64,000 nucleotides of DNA from Nothopassalora personata (taxonomy: Eukaryota > Ascomycota > Dothideomycetes > Mycosphaerellales > Mycosphaerellaceae), in contig CM066294.1 of assembly GCA_033816765.1 (NCBI GenBank), positions 372,001-436,000 on the forward strand. The letters run 5' to 3'. The notes under the pieces are model-generated. The model was not told where the DNA came from, searched no databases, and saw only the letters and a program-made list of their open reading frames with translations. Every line of letters begins with the position of its first letter. Within the stretch, counting starts at the first letter, position 1. This document shows positions 42,190-53,000 of the stretch, piece by piece. Both the position numbers and the translations under genes were made by a program.

Positions 42190-44358
42190 ATGTTCGAATG
42201 TCGCGCGTGTGCCAGTCGCGCCGTACGTGCAATCGCCAGACATGTGCTCGATGCGCACACGATCCATCGACCGCTCAGCGTGACGCCGCGCCGCGCACCT
42301 CTTCCTTCCTCTCCTTCACCCAGACGACTTGCCACGACGGCGATTAGCACCCAGCAGCAGCGTGGCGATGCTCTGGATGCGCCATCCGCGGAATCGAACG
42401 CTGCCAGCGACACAGCGAGCAGCAGCAGCACCAGCACCAGCACCAGCACCAGCAGCACCAGCACCCGCACCAGCAGCACCAGCACCAGCACCAGCACCAG
42501 CAGCAATCGACGGCAGACGACGGAGAATGCGCTCACGCCGGCGGAAGAGAAGGCGCTGCGAACGGAGGTGCAGTGGCTGAAGGATCCCGCCAAGTTCGCC
42601 GAACATGTGCACTACACCTTGCGCAACGAGCAGCCCGACAAGGCGCTGCAGCTCTGCCGCGTGGCCAGTAGAGATCGGCAGTGTGTCGTCGCGTGGAACC
42701 ATGTCATCGACTGGCACGTCCAGGGCTCCAGATACACCAAGGCCGTCGACATCTACAACGACATGAAGAAGCGAGGACAGCACCCCGACAGCTACACCTA
42801 CATGCTGCTGTTTCGCAGCTTTCCGGCCGTTCGAAAAGGCGGAGGGCAGCACTACTATCAGCTCACGTGCCGGAAAGCGCTCCGCATCTACCAGAGCATG
42901 CAGTCGGCCAAGAGCCATGTCGAGCCAAGCATCATGCATACCAATGCCATGTTGCGCCTCTGCAGTCTGGCAGATGACGCGGACGCCTTGTGGAGCGTTG
43001 CGCGCCACATCCCCGAGTCGGGCCCCAGTGCCGCCGACCACAGAACATACTCCATCCTGTTTGGTGCCATACGACACGCAGCCCAGGTGCACAACGACGA
43101 AGCATCCGTGCCACCGGACCAGTATGCGCAGAGCATGCAGCGGGCCGTCGACGAGGGACGACGCATCTGGCAAGAAGTCGTCGCCCGGTGGAGGCGCGGT
43201 GAAGTCGCCATCGACGAGAAGCTGGTCGTGGAGATGGCCAACCTGCTCCTCATCAGCAAGCGCATCGAGCACTGGGACGAGGTGTTGTCTCTGGTCCAGC
43301 AGACCACCAAGGTCGCGAGACTCATCCCGCCGGTCGGATCGCCCGAACGCATGACGGCTCATGTTCCTCGCGAAGCCGACACAGCCGCCTTGGATGATCC
43401 TGACGGATGGGTAGACTCACCAGCGAACGACTGCTACAAACCGGTCGACGGGCCGGCGACAGATCCCGCGAATCCGAAGAGAAAGGCAGTCATATCCTGG
43501 GTATCGCCTGGCAACGGCATCTTGAGCGTCCTGATTGACGCCTGCCGCCGAATGCGCACGCCCAGAACGGCTCAAGCGTACTGGGACGAGTTCACAGTCA
43601 AGCATCACGTTAAGCCTGATCTCGCCAACTTCCACTCCATGCTAAGTCTTCTCGCCATCAACCGCAGCTCTAAGAAGGCCGTCGAGGTGGTCCAGCAGGT
43701 GCACAACTCCGGCCTCAAGCCCCGCAGCAAGACCTATCGGTTCGCCATGTCAGCCTGCCGGCGAGACTGGAAGAACCACAACATCATGCAGAATGCAACC
43801 GCTCTGATTGACGATATGCAGCAACGACTGGCTTACCCCGACGCCTACACGCTCGAGAGCTACCTCAGCCTCGCCCTCCACACTGATGAAGGCACGACCA
43901 TCGTCCGCGCCGTAAATCGCCTGGACCCGATGGTACATCTCCTCCGATCACGCATCACATACGGAACTGAAGGCGTATACATCTCGACCGGAGCCCACAT
44001 CGCCGAGAAAGCATCGGCAATCCGCCTCATCAAAATCCTCATCGGCACGATCCTGATCATCATCAAGCGCGCATACGTCCCGAGATCCGAGTTTCCGCAC
44101 TGGCATGCTCGGCGAAATTTGCTGCGGGGTCTCGTGGGGAGGACAGAGAACAATCTGCAAGAGCAGGAGGAAAAGTTGTTGGCGAAACATGCGATCGCAG
44201 ATAGCACAAGAAAGTACAAAAAGAATCTGGTCCGCCAGATCGGCGCGGAGGAGTCCTGGCGAGAGAGTAGGCCGCTGAACACGACGCGGTCGAAGTGGGT
44301 GGATAGGGCGTTGGAGGCGTTCGAGAATGAGGGGGGAGGATACGATGCTGAGTCTTGA
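42190..44358 (+). CDS. Mitochondrial pentatricopeptide-repeat (PPR) protein
   Basis: Single exon, 722 aa from the ATG at 42190; an in-frame ATG at 42118 would add 24 residues. The leader MFECRACASRAVRAIARHVL is a probable mitochondrial presequence. A Ser/Thr run (about 77-106) is encoded by an AGC/ACC repeat. PPR-type helix pairs follow: VVAWNHVIDWHVQGSRYTKA, VDIYNDMKKRGQHPDSYTYM, MHTNAMLRLCSLADDADALW, ILSVLIDACRRMRTPRTAQA, FHSMLSLLAINRSSKKAVEV and VHNSGLKPRSKTYRFAM. PPR proteins bind organelle RNA, so a role in mitochondrial mRNA stability or translation is likely. I cannot say which transcript or ortholog. It is divergent from the kinesin gene, sharing its promoter. Confidence 0.85.
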   Translation: MFECRACASRAVRAIARHVLDAHTIHRPLSVTPRRAPLPSSPSPRRLATTAISTQQQRGDALDAPSAESNAASDTASSSSTSTSTSTSSTSTRTSSTSTSTSTSSNRRQTTENALTPAEEKALRTEVQWLKDPAKFAEHVHYTLRNEQPDKALQLCRVASRDRQCVVAWNHVIDWHVQGSRYTKAVDIYNDMKKRGQHPDSYTYMLLFRSFPAVRKGGGQHYYQLTCRKALRIYQSMQSAKSHVEPSIMHTNAMLRLCSLADDADALWSVARHIPESGPSAADHRTYSILFGAIRHAAQVHNDEASVPPDQYAQSMQRAVDEGRRIWQEVVARWRRGEVAIDEKLVVEMANLLLISKRIEHWDEVLSLVQQTTKVARLIPPVGSPERMTAHVPREADTAALDDPDGWVDSPANDCYKPVDGPATDPANPKRKAVISWVSPGNGILSVLIDACRRMRTPRTAQAYWDEFTVKHHVKPDLANFHSMLSLLAINRSSKKAVEVVQQVHNSGLKPRSKTYRFAMSACRRDWKNHNIMQNATALIDDMQQRLAYPDAYTLESYLSLALHTDEGTTIVRAVNRLDPMVHLLRSRITYGTEGVYISTGAHIAEKASAIRLIKILIGTILIIIKRAYVPRSEFPHWHARRNLLRGLVGRTENNLQEQEEKLLAKHAIADSTRKYKKNLVRQIGAEESWRESRPLNTTRSKWVDRALEAFENEGGGYDAES
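42410..42508 (+). repeat. Coding AGC/ACC repeat in the PPR gene
   Basis: About 95 bp of nearly pure AGCACC/AGC units encode alternating Ser and Thr. Length change by three or six bases would stay in frame. Confidence 0.85.
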
Positions 44359-45487
44359 TGAGGGTGTTGAGCTGCCTAGTCTTCGGGGTCTCCTCAACAC
44401 CCTCGAGGAGAGCACCTGACGATGCTGCGCTCCGATGGGCTAATATCGAAAAGGGAATCGGCTCTAGTGAATTACTTCCATAGGGACAATTATGTCATTT
44501 ATTACTCCTATAGGGACTTCTAGGGATGCCAAATTACTACCATAGGGACACTTGATAGACAGTAGTATACGCTTATTACGACGACCGCGCTTGCATTCTG
44601 CACTATATGGACAGCTAATATATACTTGCATTACACTAACGGACCCTATCTTATTATATCTTGTATTTGAAGTGAATAGGTTATAGTAAATAGGTTGTAG
44701 GTCCGTTTTTCTTCTAACCTTCGTAGACACAATTGAGACATACACACACTATCCATCAAGTCTTGTTTCTCCAAGTTCAATTATCTGTAGCAACAATGGC
44801 TACCTATGTTGTAGGTGCAAATTTTTTTAATACCTTTATATATAGGTACTACTACTACAAGACTTTAAAGACTCTGCAATCGCTCTTTCTTCCTTAGCTA
44901 CTCGTCATGCGTCAGCCTCTGACTTTTCCTTGGTTTTTGACCGCACAAGCTTGCTCCAGCAAGACTAAACCAGCAACGAATTATAATCTGTGGAGGAGGT
45001 CCCCCTATTGCCCGGCGGCACGACCATGTCGTGCGCGCGCGGCGCGCCCTTAAGGATTCTTCCTTCTCTCATTCATCCCCCCGCCCCGTGTGCGTGTGCA
45101 GGTGCGGGTGAGGAACTGAATACGATTTTCCCTCCCACTCCACTACGCTATAGTACACTTGCCTTTCGGATATATATGGATTGTTCCGGAACACAAAACT
45201 GACTCTGTGTGCTGCGTGCGGTTTGTTGCTCGTCCGTTTTTTTTTTGGTCCGAGCTAGATCTGGGCTCGCGTAGTGGTCTCGGCATCGGGGAGTTTTATT
45301 GCATAGGAAGGGTTTCCTGCTGGGCCGTTGAAGCGATCTAGCTAGCTGCGTGTGGGGATGTGATGGAGATTGTGGAAGTGGGTTGAGAGGTTTCTCTGGA
45401 GATGGTAGGGGCGCGGGAGAGGATCTTTCTTTTCCCCGTCGTGGTGTCGACGGCGCGGGTTCGAGCTCGAAGGGTGGTGGATGTTGG
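44359..45487. other. Intergenic, repeat copy plus AT-rich flank
   Basis: Apart from the degenerate element there are poly-T runs (about 44822-44828 and 45238-45246) and no supported gene. Confidence 0.45.
44466..44824 (+). mobile_element. Degenerate second copy of the 5' TIR element
   Basis: The left end (44466-44557) repeats the left arm of the element at 139. It has three units of the ATTACT...ATAGGGAC type instead of four, then a shared tail (GGATGCCAAATTACT). A second match to the element's interior is CTATGTTGTAGGTGCAAA at 44803-44820, against CTATGTTATAGGTGCAAA at 528-545. The right arm is not visible, so this copy is truncated or strongly diverged. The interior is AT-rich and non-coding. 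Confidence 0.7.
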
Positions 45488-45691
45488 TTAGGGGGTGTTG
45501 TAGGACTTGCGGTGGGAAGAAGAGAAAGGCGCGTTTCGCCGTTGGTTTTGACGACGGGAGAGAAGGGGAGAGTTTTGATGATGGGTATGATTGTTGCGGA
45601 TGTTGGCGGTGATGTGGGCAAGCTCGTGGATTGTCTTGCGGAGTTCGGCTGGCAGGCGGAGGAGCCGTGATTGAAGGAGCGCAGTGGTCAT
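45488..45691 (-). pseudogene. Decayed F-box-like paralogue
   Basis: The ATG at 45691 opens 67 codons. The start, TALLQSRLLRLPAELRKTIH, matches the neighbouring gene at 46275-46592 (SPLQSRLLEVPVELRNTIY). The later block SSSHRKSYNTP lines up with LLLTCRQTYNET there, but the frame stops at once and has lost the cysteine. The LPAELR-type start is the F-box-like motif common in Dothideomycete small proteins that continue for 200 or more residues. This copy is therefore read as truncated and decaying. Confidence 0.5.
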
Positions 45692-46274
45692 GGTTGTGGT
45701 GCTGCCTTTGTAGAAACATGTAGTGCGGCGCGGTTGCGGTTGTGGTATTGTGGTTGTGGTATTGTCACAGGAAGTTTTAGGAAAGATGGAAATGATAGTG
45801 TGGCAAACAAACGTCACATGCAAGCCGCCAAGCGCGACGCTTTCCCGGTAGGGGTGCGGCCGGTAAGCACGAACAATGTGTGTTTTCCCTCCTTGCATAC
45901 CCAGTCACGAAAGCCACTCCCAGGCATCGTCCGTATTTAATCGATATCTTCAACCAAATGTTCGCCTGAAGTGCTCACCGCCAAATTTCCGATTATCTGC
46001 TTGACGATGGGCGAATCCTCCCATGGATACTTGGTGTACTTCATTAGCTCTCACTTTGTGCCCTGTCTCCTCCAGCGTCCAAAATTTGCTCGAAACGCCG
46101 TCTTCGGCAGCACGTTGACGGAATATGAGGTAACTCTCAACACAGAACGTATTGGAGCTGGGAACCGGTAGGGGTTCACTTGCAGATCCATGCGCCCTCT
46201 GCGTCGAACGGCTTGATATGGTTGTGAATGTAGCAGTACCATGCCGGGGATCTTGATGATAGCCTCGAGAGTTG
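45692..46274. other. Intergenic between paralogous fragments
   Basis: About 580 bp. A minus-strand open stretch continues in other frames beyond the stop at 46275 and may be the eroded C-terminal part of the upstream gene. No clear motif. Confidence 0.35.
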
Positions 46275-46592
46275 TCAGGTTTTCAAGATCGCGGTTCTTT
46301 GACTGCTGAGATGGGCTCTAGGGTCTTGGGTTAGGTCGAGTCGGGTGCGGGGGTCAAGAACGAATGCGGTCTCCTTCAAGTATTTGCGATGAGCGTCTCG
46401 ATTGAGTTGGCGAGTCTCATTGTACGTCTGTCTGCACGTGAGAAGAAGTGTTTTCCCTGGTGGTGATGTATCGCGGATGTCGACTTTGTTGCTGTCCTGC
46501 TTCGTAGTGAAGGCGAGTTCGTAGATGGTATTGCGAAGCTCTACGGGAACTTCGAGGAGTCTTGATTGTAACGGAGATGCTAAATTCGTCAT
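46275..46592 (-). CDS. Short F-box-like protein, probably truncated
   Basis: ATG-started single-exon frame of 105 aa. Residues 8-30 form an F-box-like helix region (SRLLEVPVELRNTIYELAF), followed by GKTLLLTCRQTYNET, the second conserved block of this fungal family. It then runs on as charged helix (KYLKETAFVLDPRTRLD) to a stop. Full-length members usually have a further 100-200 residues, so this is short. F-box proteins link substrates to SCF ubiquitin ligases, but that role is not established for this small type. With the decayed copy 580 bp downstream it forms a tandem pair. Confidence 0.55.
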   Translation of the reverse strand: MTNLASPLQSRLLEVPVELRNTIYELAFTTKQDSNKVDIRDTSPPGKTLLLTCRQTYNETRQLNRDAHRKYLKETAFVLDPRTRLDLTQDPRAHLSSQRTAILKT

Positions 46593-47760
46593 GATTGCTT
46601 AGTGCAGTGATATTGTGGCAGGTGCCTTATAAGTTGTGGTTGACAATCTCAACCGGGACTGCCGCAGGCTGTGGCGGCTCGGCTCGTCGAGGCAAATCCC
46701 AGGCCGATCACATGTCAGAGCCGTGAACGAGCCAGCAGAATTAGCGCCGATTGAGTGCTTTGTTCCCTCCAGCGTCGACATTATCACTTGGAGTCGCCAC
46801 TGCTAGGTACCTTGGAACAGCCACTCGACGAAATCAGTGTGGAAGCGCCTCGCATGAATTTGAGGGTCATTTTGAGGGGTCTTGCAGGTGATGAGTATGG
46901 TGAGTACACTCCGCAGCATTGACAGCAGGCCAATTGAGCAGCTTTTTGAATATTGGTATGGCTGCAGTGTTCATGTCGGGGTCATGATAAGTATTACAAG
47001 GGTACACAACTGTGCTCCGAGCAAGCACGATGGCGTCTTTCCTGCGCCGACACGACAAGACTCTCGATCCCGTCTCGGTCATCATTACCCGTCTGCTTCC
47101 CATTTTCTATGAAGACGGGTGCTTCCAGTGGATTGAATGCTCCAGTACCTCCACAATCTGCCGATTCATTGCGAAAGGCGAGCCATGCAATGCATCGATC
47201 CCAACCCAAAGCGGGTCCCAGTCCAGCCACATCATGTCGCTGCTACTCGGAGGCGCTTCTCGCGGTACTGCTAGCTCACGAACTCCGGCTTGGACTCTAC
47301 CGTTGACGGCAAAGTCACTATACCAGACTCCACGAACCTCCACCAGGGTGAATGATGAGCTGTTAAGTGCATGTCCCGCACCTGCGTGCGTGTCTTGTCG
47401 GCACTTAGCTTGAGGCTTGTAACATGTTCCAAATCTCGAGCCTTCAGTGCCAGGATATCTAACTTTCTACGTTGGATTATGTCGTAAGAGCTTGGTCGAT
47501 GACGAAGCTGCTACTGCTCCAATACTAAAGTAGTTCATCTCTTAGCCTCATGTTAAGTGGCGGAGGATATTGTTCCGCCTCGCCTAGATGCAATGGTGGA
47601 CTGGATTGTTTCAAGTCAATGAACCACCCAAATTGGTTCCACTCCATATCGGGAGCAGCATACAGGCTTGCGGGGATGTACTGTATTAGTATTGTGAACA
47701 TCCCATGGACTTTGCATTCAAAAACACAAACCGATCTCGTATGTCCCACCGCCAGCAACA
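46593..47760. other. Intergenic upstream of GH12 gene
   Basis: 1.2 kb, no supported gene. Several mid-size frames overlap at 46.95-47.41 kb on both strands without any motif. Confidence 0.4.
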
Positions 47761-48580
47761 ATGCTTCGCTCACTTTTCTTGGCTGCTGCAGGTCTCGCTG
47801 CTCTAGCAGCATCAACGCCGACTAAAACGCTCGTCGCTCGAGCCGACCTCTGTGGCCAGTGGGACTCTGTGACAACGGGCACCTACACTCTCTACAACAA
47901 CCTTTGGGGCACCAGTGGCGCCACAGGTTCCCAATGTGTCACGCTTGACGGCCTTAGCGGCAGCACTATCAAGTGGCACAGCACGTAAGTCTTCTTCCGA
48001 CCTGGGTCGCTCGCTGCACCCCCCACTGACAAACATCAGCTGGTCGTGGTCCGGCGGCTCCACTGGCGTGAAATCTTACCCCAACGTCGTCGCCTCTTCC
48101 GGCAAAGGCAAACAACTCTCCGCCATCAAGACGATGCAGTCTTCGTGGTCCTGGACCTCCACTGGCTCCAATGTCGTCGCGGACGTCGCCTACGACATCT
48201 TCACCTCTTCCACCGCCGGGGGCTCCAATGAGAACGAAGTGATGATCTGGCTCGCAGCTCTCGGCGGTGCAGGTCCCATTTCGAGCTCCTACGACTCGAG
48301 CGGAAAGCCGGCGGCTGTCGCGACTGTGACACTGGCTGGCGTGAGTTGGAAATTGTATGAGGGGAGCAACGGGTCCAACAAGGTCTACTCGTTCTTGCCG
48401 GCCAGTGGAAGCTCGGTCGCGAGCTTTAGTGGGGATTTGAAAGTGTTCCTGGACTATTTGACGAGCAATAGGGGATTGAGCAGCAGCCAGTATCTAATCA
48501 GTGCTGGCGCTGGAACTGAACCTACGAGTGGGTCTGGTGCGAAGTTTACGACGAGTAGCTATAGTCTGGTGGTCACTTAG
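47761..48580 (+). CDS. Glycoside hydrolase family 12 endoglucanase/xyloglucanase, secreted
   Basis: Hydrolyses beta-1,4-glucan or xyloglucan in plant cell walls. Exons 47761-47984 and 48040-48580 (55-nt gtaagt...cag intron) give 254 aa. The N-terminus MLRSLFLAAAGLAALAAS is a signal peptide. Family blocks are LCGQWDSVTTGTYTLYNNLWG, WSWSGGSTGVKSYPN, then NENEVMIWLAALGG with the likely nucleophile Glu141. Near the end, AGTEPTSGSG carries the likely acid/base Glu235, after VFLDYLTSNRGLSSSQYL. Length and layout match single-domain GH12 enzymes; there is no carbohydrate-binding module. Cellulose versus xyloglucan preference cannot be read here. It is convergent with the BTB gene, with 46 bp between stops. 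Confidence 0.93.
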
Positions 48581-48626
48581 GGCAGAAGGATTGGTCTGTA
48601 AAGACCACTCCAGCCAGTCAAGTAGA

Positions 48627-49913
48627 TCAGCTACTCGTGACCGACCCATCGCCGGCAATCCTCCTCGCCACCATACTCGCCGACAAGCTCTTGGGCTTAA
48701 CATGCTCAACCCTACACTCCCCCTCCTTCAGCCCTCCCGCCTGATAGCAGTCCGAACACAAACCCCATAGCCTTTCCTCATGCATCTTCTTCACCAAGTC
48801 TATCGCTGACACAAACTTATCCTCCACGTGCAAGCACCAATAACACTGATCGCTCGCATCATACTCCGGCACCCTGAAACCTTTGATCGCCTTCACGACT
48901 CCTTCCACAGTACTGCCCCACTTCGTCGCCGGCCAGATGTTTGCGTCTCGTAGTGCGGCCAGGAACTCTGTCGCGCCTTCTCTGTCTACCACGCATTGTA
49001 CTGCTTCTTTGCCCTCGTCTGGATGTGGTTCGTCGCCGGGTGCGCAGTCGATGTAGTGCTTGGCGTCGTCGGATAGAGCTTCAGCGCACGTGTCAACGAT
49101 GATGTCCAGGTCAGCTTTGAGCGCGTTGATGGCGTCTTTCTGGCGGGAGAGGAGTTCTGCAGTAAGGCGTTTTCGTGCTGGACCGGAGCCTTCGGCGAGG
49201 GTGTCAAGACTCTGGCCTAGGGGCTGCCAAAGTACCCAGCGAGTCGTGAAGCGGGCGAAGTAGACGGGATCGCTGAGGATGTAGGCAGCTTCGATCATCT
49301 CGAAAGCTGGCGCTGTCGGGACCTTGTGATATATGTGATCAAACCAGGGTGCGGTGGCGCGTGAAGCGGCCGTGAGACACTCGAATCTGGCGGCGACAGC
49401 GATGTACCGTAGTAGAAACTGGGGCTGGATGCGCGTCGGGAGGATGTCGTTGCGATGGTGCAGCACGTTCATCAGCAGGAGGAATGCGTCTGCTTCCGGC
49501 CGGACTGCCTGCTCGTCGTCTGCCACCAGCGAGATGTTGTACTCCGCCAAACCCGAGTTACTGCTGTGCGCGCTCCCGAAGAGCTTGTCAAATACCGGCG
49601 AGACCATACGAAGCACTTGGCTCGAGCAGCGGACCTCGACCCTATTGCATATCAGTATCGTCTAGGATTCATGCCTTGATGCAACTCACACTGAATCCTC
49701 GACCTCTGCGACGCCCTTGACTGCGATGAGCGCATCTCCGCCAGTGTAGACGTCGATTCTGCCTGCGATGTGTGGCGCGCTTTCTGATATGGCGGACATG
49801 GGTGCTGGCATATGCGCAGGCATGCTCACTGTTCGAGTTCCGTTGGTCAGAGATTGCGCCATATTGGGCATGCTCTTGCGACGCTTCGCTGCTGGCTCGT
49901 CTGCGGTCACCAT
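48627..49913 (-). CDS. BTB/POZ-domain protein
   Basis: Minus-strand exons 49690-49913 and 48627-49641 (48-nt gtgagt...tag intron) give 412 aa. After a short disordered start with AAKRRKSMPN, residues 50-185 form a fungal BTB fold: DVYTGGDALIAVKGVAEVED, VRCSSQVLRMVSPVFDKLFG, FLLLMNVLHHRNDILPTRIQ and LLRYIAVAARFECL. A helical region follows. The C-terminal part has paired Cys motifs (CYWCLHVEDK and LCSDCYQAGGLKEGEC) that could bind zinc. BTB proteins are adaptors, often for Cul3 ubiquitin ligases; in fungi most are uncharacterised. It lies downstream of HIR3 on the same strand (180 bp gap). Confidence 0.85.
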
Positions 49914-50093
49914 AGCCAGATGAAAGTAAAGTAATCACTGCAAACTCGTTTGAAGGTTGGGAATCTATAGATGTCAGCGGGTGTGGCTGGAGAACATGAC
50001 GCGAATGTTTCGACCGTTTGCTGCCTCAACAGGGATCATGAAACGGCGCACGTGCTCCGAACGTGCATTCACTTCTCAGATCGCGAAAGGCCA

Positions 50094-53000
50094 CTACCTG
50101 CCTGTAAGGGACATGTCATCCACGTCAACAGACTGGCACTGAAGCGCGTTCATCACATCCGCACCCTCATCGTTCTGCGCAGCGCGCAGCTCTTCACCGT
50201 CAAAATCGGCAGCGGGGCTCCGATCTTCTTGCGCTCGATCGGTCTCCTCCTCCAATTCGCTCAGTTCACTCTCGTCATCAGCGCTATCGTGGATGCTACC
50301 CGGTGCGCTCGTCTCGACCGACGCCTCTCCAAGAATGGGCAAGCGTTCTCGTGCTGGTATCAGCACCTGCACCTTCGGTGCATTTGCGATGATTTTATCA
50401 GGATCCATTGGCTGACTCTTCGAGCCAGCCTTCTGGAAGCATGACTCTGCGGTCGTTCTGATTTCTCGGCGGCCAACACCAACTTTTCTGCGTACGGGAG
50501 GCGCGTCCGCTGACGGCGCGGATGGGGCTGGTCCGGCAGGTGGCTGGAGTGCTGGCGCAGCATCGCTACTGCCATCAACATTCATGAGATGCGTGAGGCT
50601 CATCATCGGATTCCGTGGTGGACTGAACACGGGTGGTCTCTCTGCCTCGCGTTTGGCATCTTCTTCGCGTTTGACTCTCATCTCCTCTTCCCACAACTGC
50701 TTGCCGACGGTATTGAACAGCTGAGCGTAGGAGTCGCCTATCAAGTCATCGATAGCGCCGGGCTTCATGAGCGACTGGTTGATCTTCTTTAGCTCTTGCA
50801 CCTCGCGCAAAACATCGAGCGCTGGCGATACGCCCGAGTCTGTCGACTGCATCCACCTCTCAAGAGGCTCCTTACGAGCAAGGAAGTCTTCGTGTACGAT
50901 GTTGCTGAAAGTCGATGTTTCGAGACCTTCGGGCAGCGCACCGTGACTTCGCAGAAGCTGAAGATATGCATTGCAGATGTCCTGCCATACCTGACCATGC
51001 TCGAAAAGGTCGTGTGGACGCCTACGCACCCTTCTCGCCAGCTGCTCCAAGCCTGAACGGTCGTTCAAATGCTTCAAGATCTTCATAAAGAAGCGTGTGT
51101 ATGCGGTCGTGTACACGAAGTGACGACCAGCGCGTTCACTCTCTGGCCGCCAGACTTGCAACACCATAGTCTTGGTGAACATTTGCGCAGTCAACTCTTG
51201 CCTGGCACCTATCGCACCGGCGTCTTCGTCACCCCGAGCAGTGGCGTCCTGGTAGATGATAGACGCCGATCTGAAGATCATTCTGTGGTACCAGTTGGAT
51301 TTATCAGCAGCCCGTAATGTCTTTAGGACGCCAAGCACATACGGCGTCCATTCGTTCATGGTAGCTGGGAAGGTCTCTTCATCCTTGCGCGCGTAGAATG
51401 AGTGGCAAAGTGCTTCTTTCGCTTGCTCGAGAGTAATGCTCTTCGAAAGCGTGAGTAGCTTGTGAACTATACTGACCAGCTTGTAGTGAGGTTCAAGAAC
51501 AGGTTCCTTCTTTGTATCTCGACTCTCCTTCTTGTCCTTGTCGGGCAAGAGTTCAAGAGCCCGTACGAAAGCTGCCAGAACCTGGGTCGCCGGCGGAGCT
51601 TCACCGTGTGGTCTCACAGAGCTCGGTGCAGCGTGCATCTTGTGCAGACATTTCCCAATCATGTAGTGCAGCATCCAGTTGTCCGGTTTACCAGGCAGAG
51701 CTCGCTTGAAGAGAACATTGGCCAGCTTCACCGCCGTGTAGACGCGTAAGGGATTGAAGGGCACTTGACGCTGCACGCCGCCGGCGCTCTGTAAGCTCAC
51801 AAATCGCTCCGAATCCTCCACTTCGAAAGCAAGCATGTTGAAAGGTTCCCTCGCGGAGCTGTACATACGATGAGCGAAGTCATAGAAGAGCTCTGTCATC
51901 TTGCTTGAGGTCTCGAATGCAAGGCTTGCAGATCGGTAGGCAAGGGCCGTTGCCATGATATAGCAATGCAATGCAGCCCTCTGCATGCTGATGATCTCTT
52001 GCATGTTGTTGTTCAGTTTCTCCGCAGACCAAACGACATTTTCTTCTATCTTGGTGTCGTACGCCTGTGCGAGTCTGAACCACGTCTCCCAATTCTCTCC
52101 GGTATATTCCAAATCTTGGTTGAAGAAAGCGATAGCAATATCAACATCCTCTGTTGGTGTCGGGCCAGTACGCTTTTGTGAGCGATACTTGGTAAGAGCC
52201 ATGTGGCCCATGAGGAAGTGCCAGCCCTTCGAGGCAAGTAAGGCATCGTCTCTCGGTATAGGCGTGACAGGAAGTTGATTGCCTTCTCCTTTGAGGCAGC
52301 TAAAGAGGTCGACAGGGTTGATAGGTGACTTGAGATAAGCACGATAGATCTCTCGATTACGCAAAATAGCTTCAGTTGGCTTCTTTCGAGCCAAAGCACC
52401 ATGGACTTTGTCGATCGTGTCTTTCAATGGATGCTTGATGAGTTCCTTGATGGGCAGCTTGGAAGCTTGTGCCAGGAGCAAGTCAACGGCTTGCAAAGCC
52501 ACACTGCGATCCAGGAACGCATCAGCGGTACAGTTGTGCTCAATAAGCTCGTATGAGGGGTTGAGGAAACAGTTCAGGCGATACAGATCGTGCAAGACTT
52601 GGGCCTGCTCGCTGTCATATCCGTCAACGTGCTGCATGTGGAAGAACTCATCCTTGAGCATGCGGACGAAGGCACGATTGAGCTTGCCGCATATCCCACG
52701 AATGCCAAGGTTTCGATGAGCGGTTCTGAGGAAATCGAAGCGATCTTCGACTGGTGTTGGGAATTGATCAGCGTTCTGCGACATTGCTTCTTTGAAGAAA
52801 GCATAGAGCAGAATCCAAATCTGTCCTTGCATCTCGTGGACCATTGTAGTGACCGCAGTGAAGGAGGGGACTGGGAGCCCGTTCGGCTGAGTAGGCGGCT
52901 GGGACTGTCCCACTCGCAGAGAGTCCTCCGCCACGTTGAACACTTGCAGCAACTGCAGGATCTCGCCAAACGCGGTGACAGCCATGGTAAGTCGTTCTTC

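Noticed and set aside
46953..47413. Gene in the overlapping frames upstream of GH12
   Set aside because: Frames on both strands overlap with similar length and none shows a motif or splice logic.
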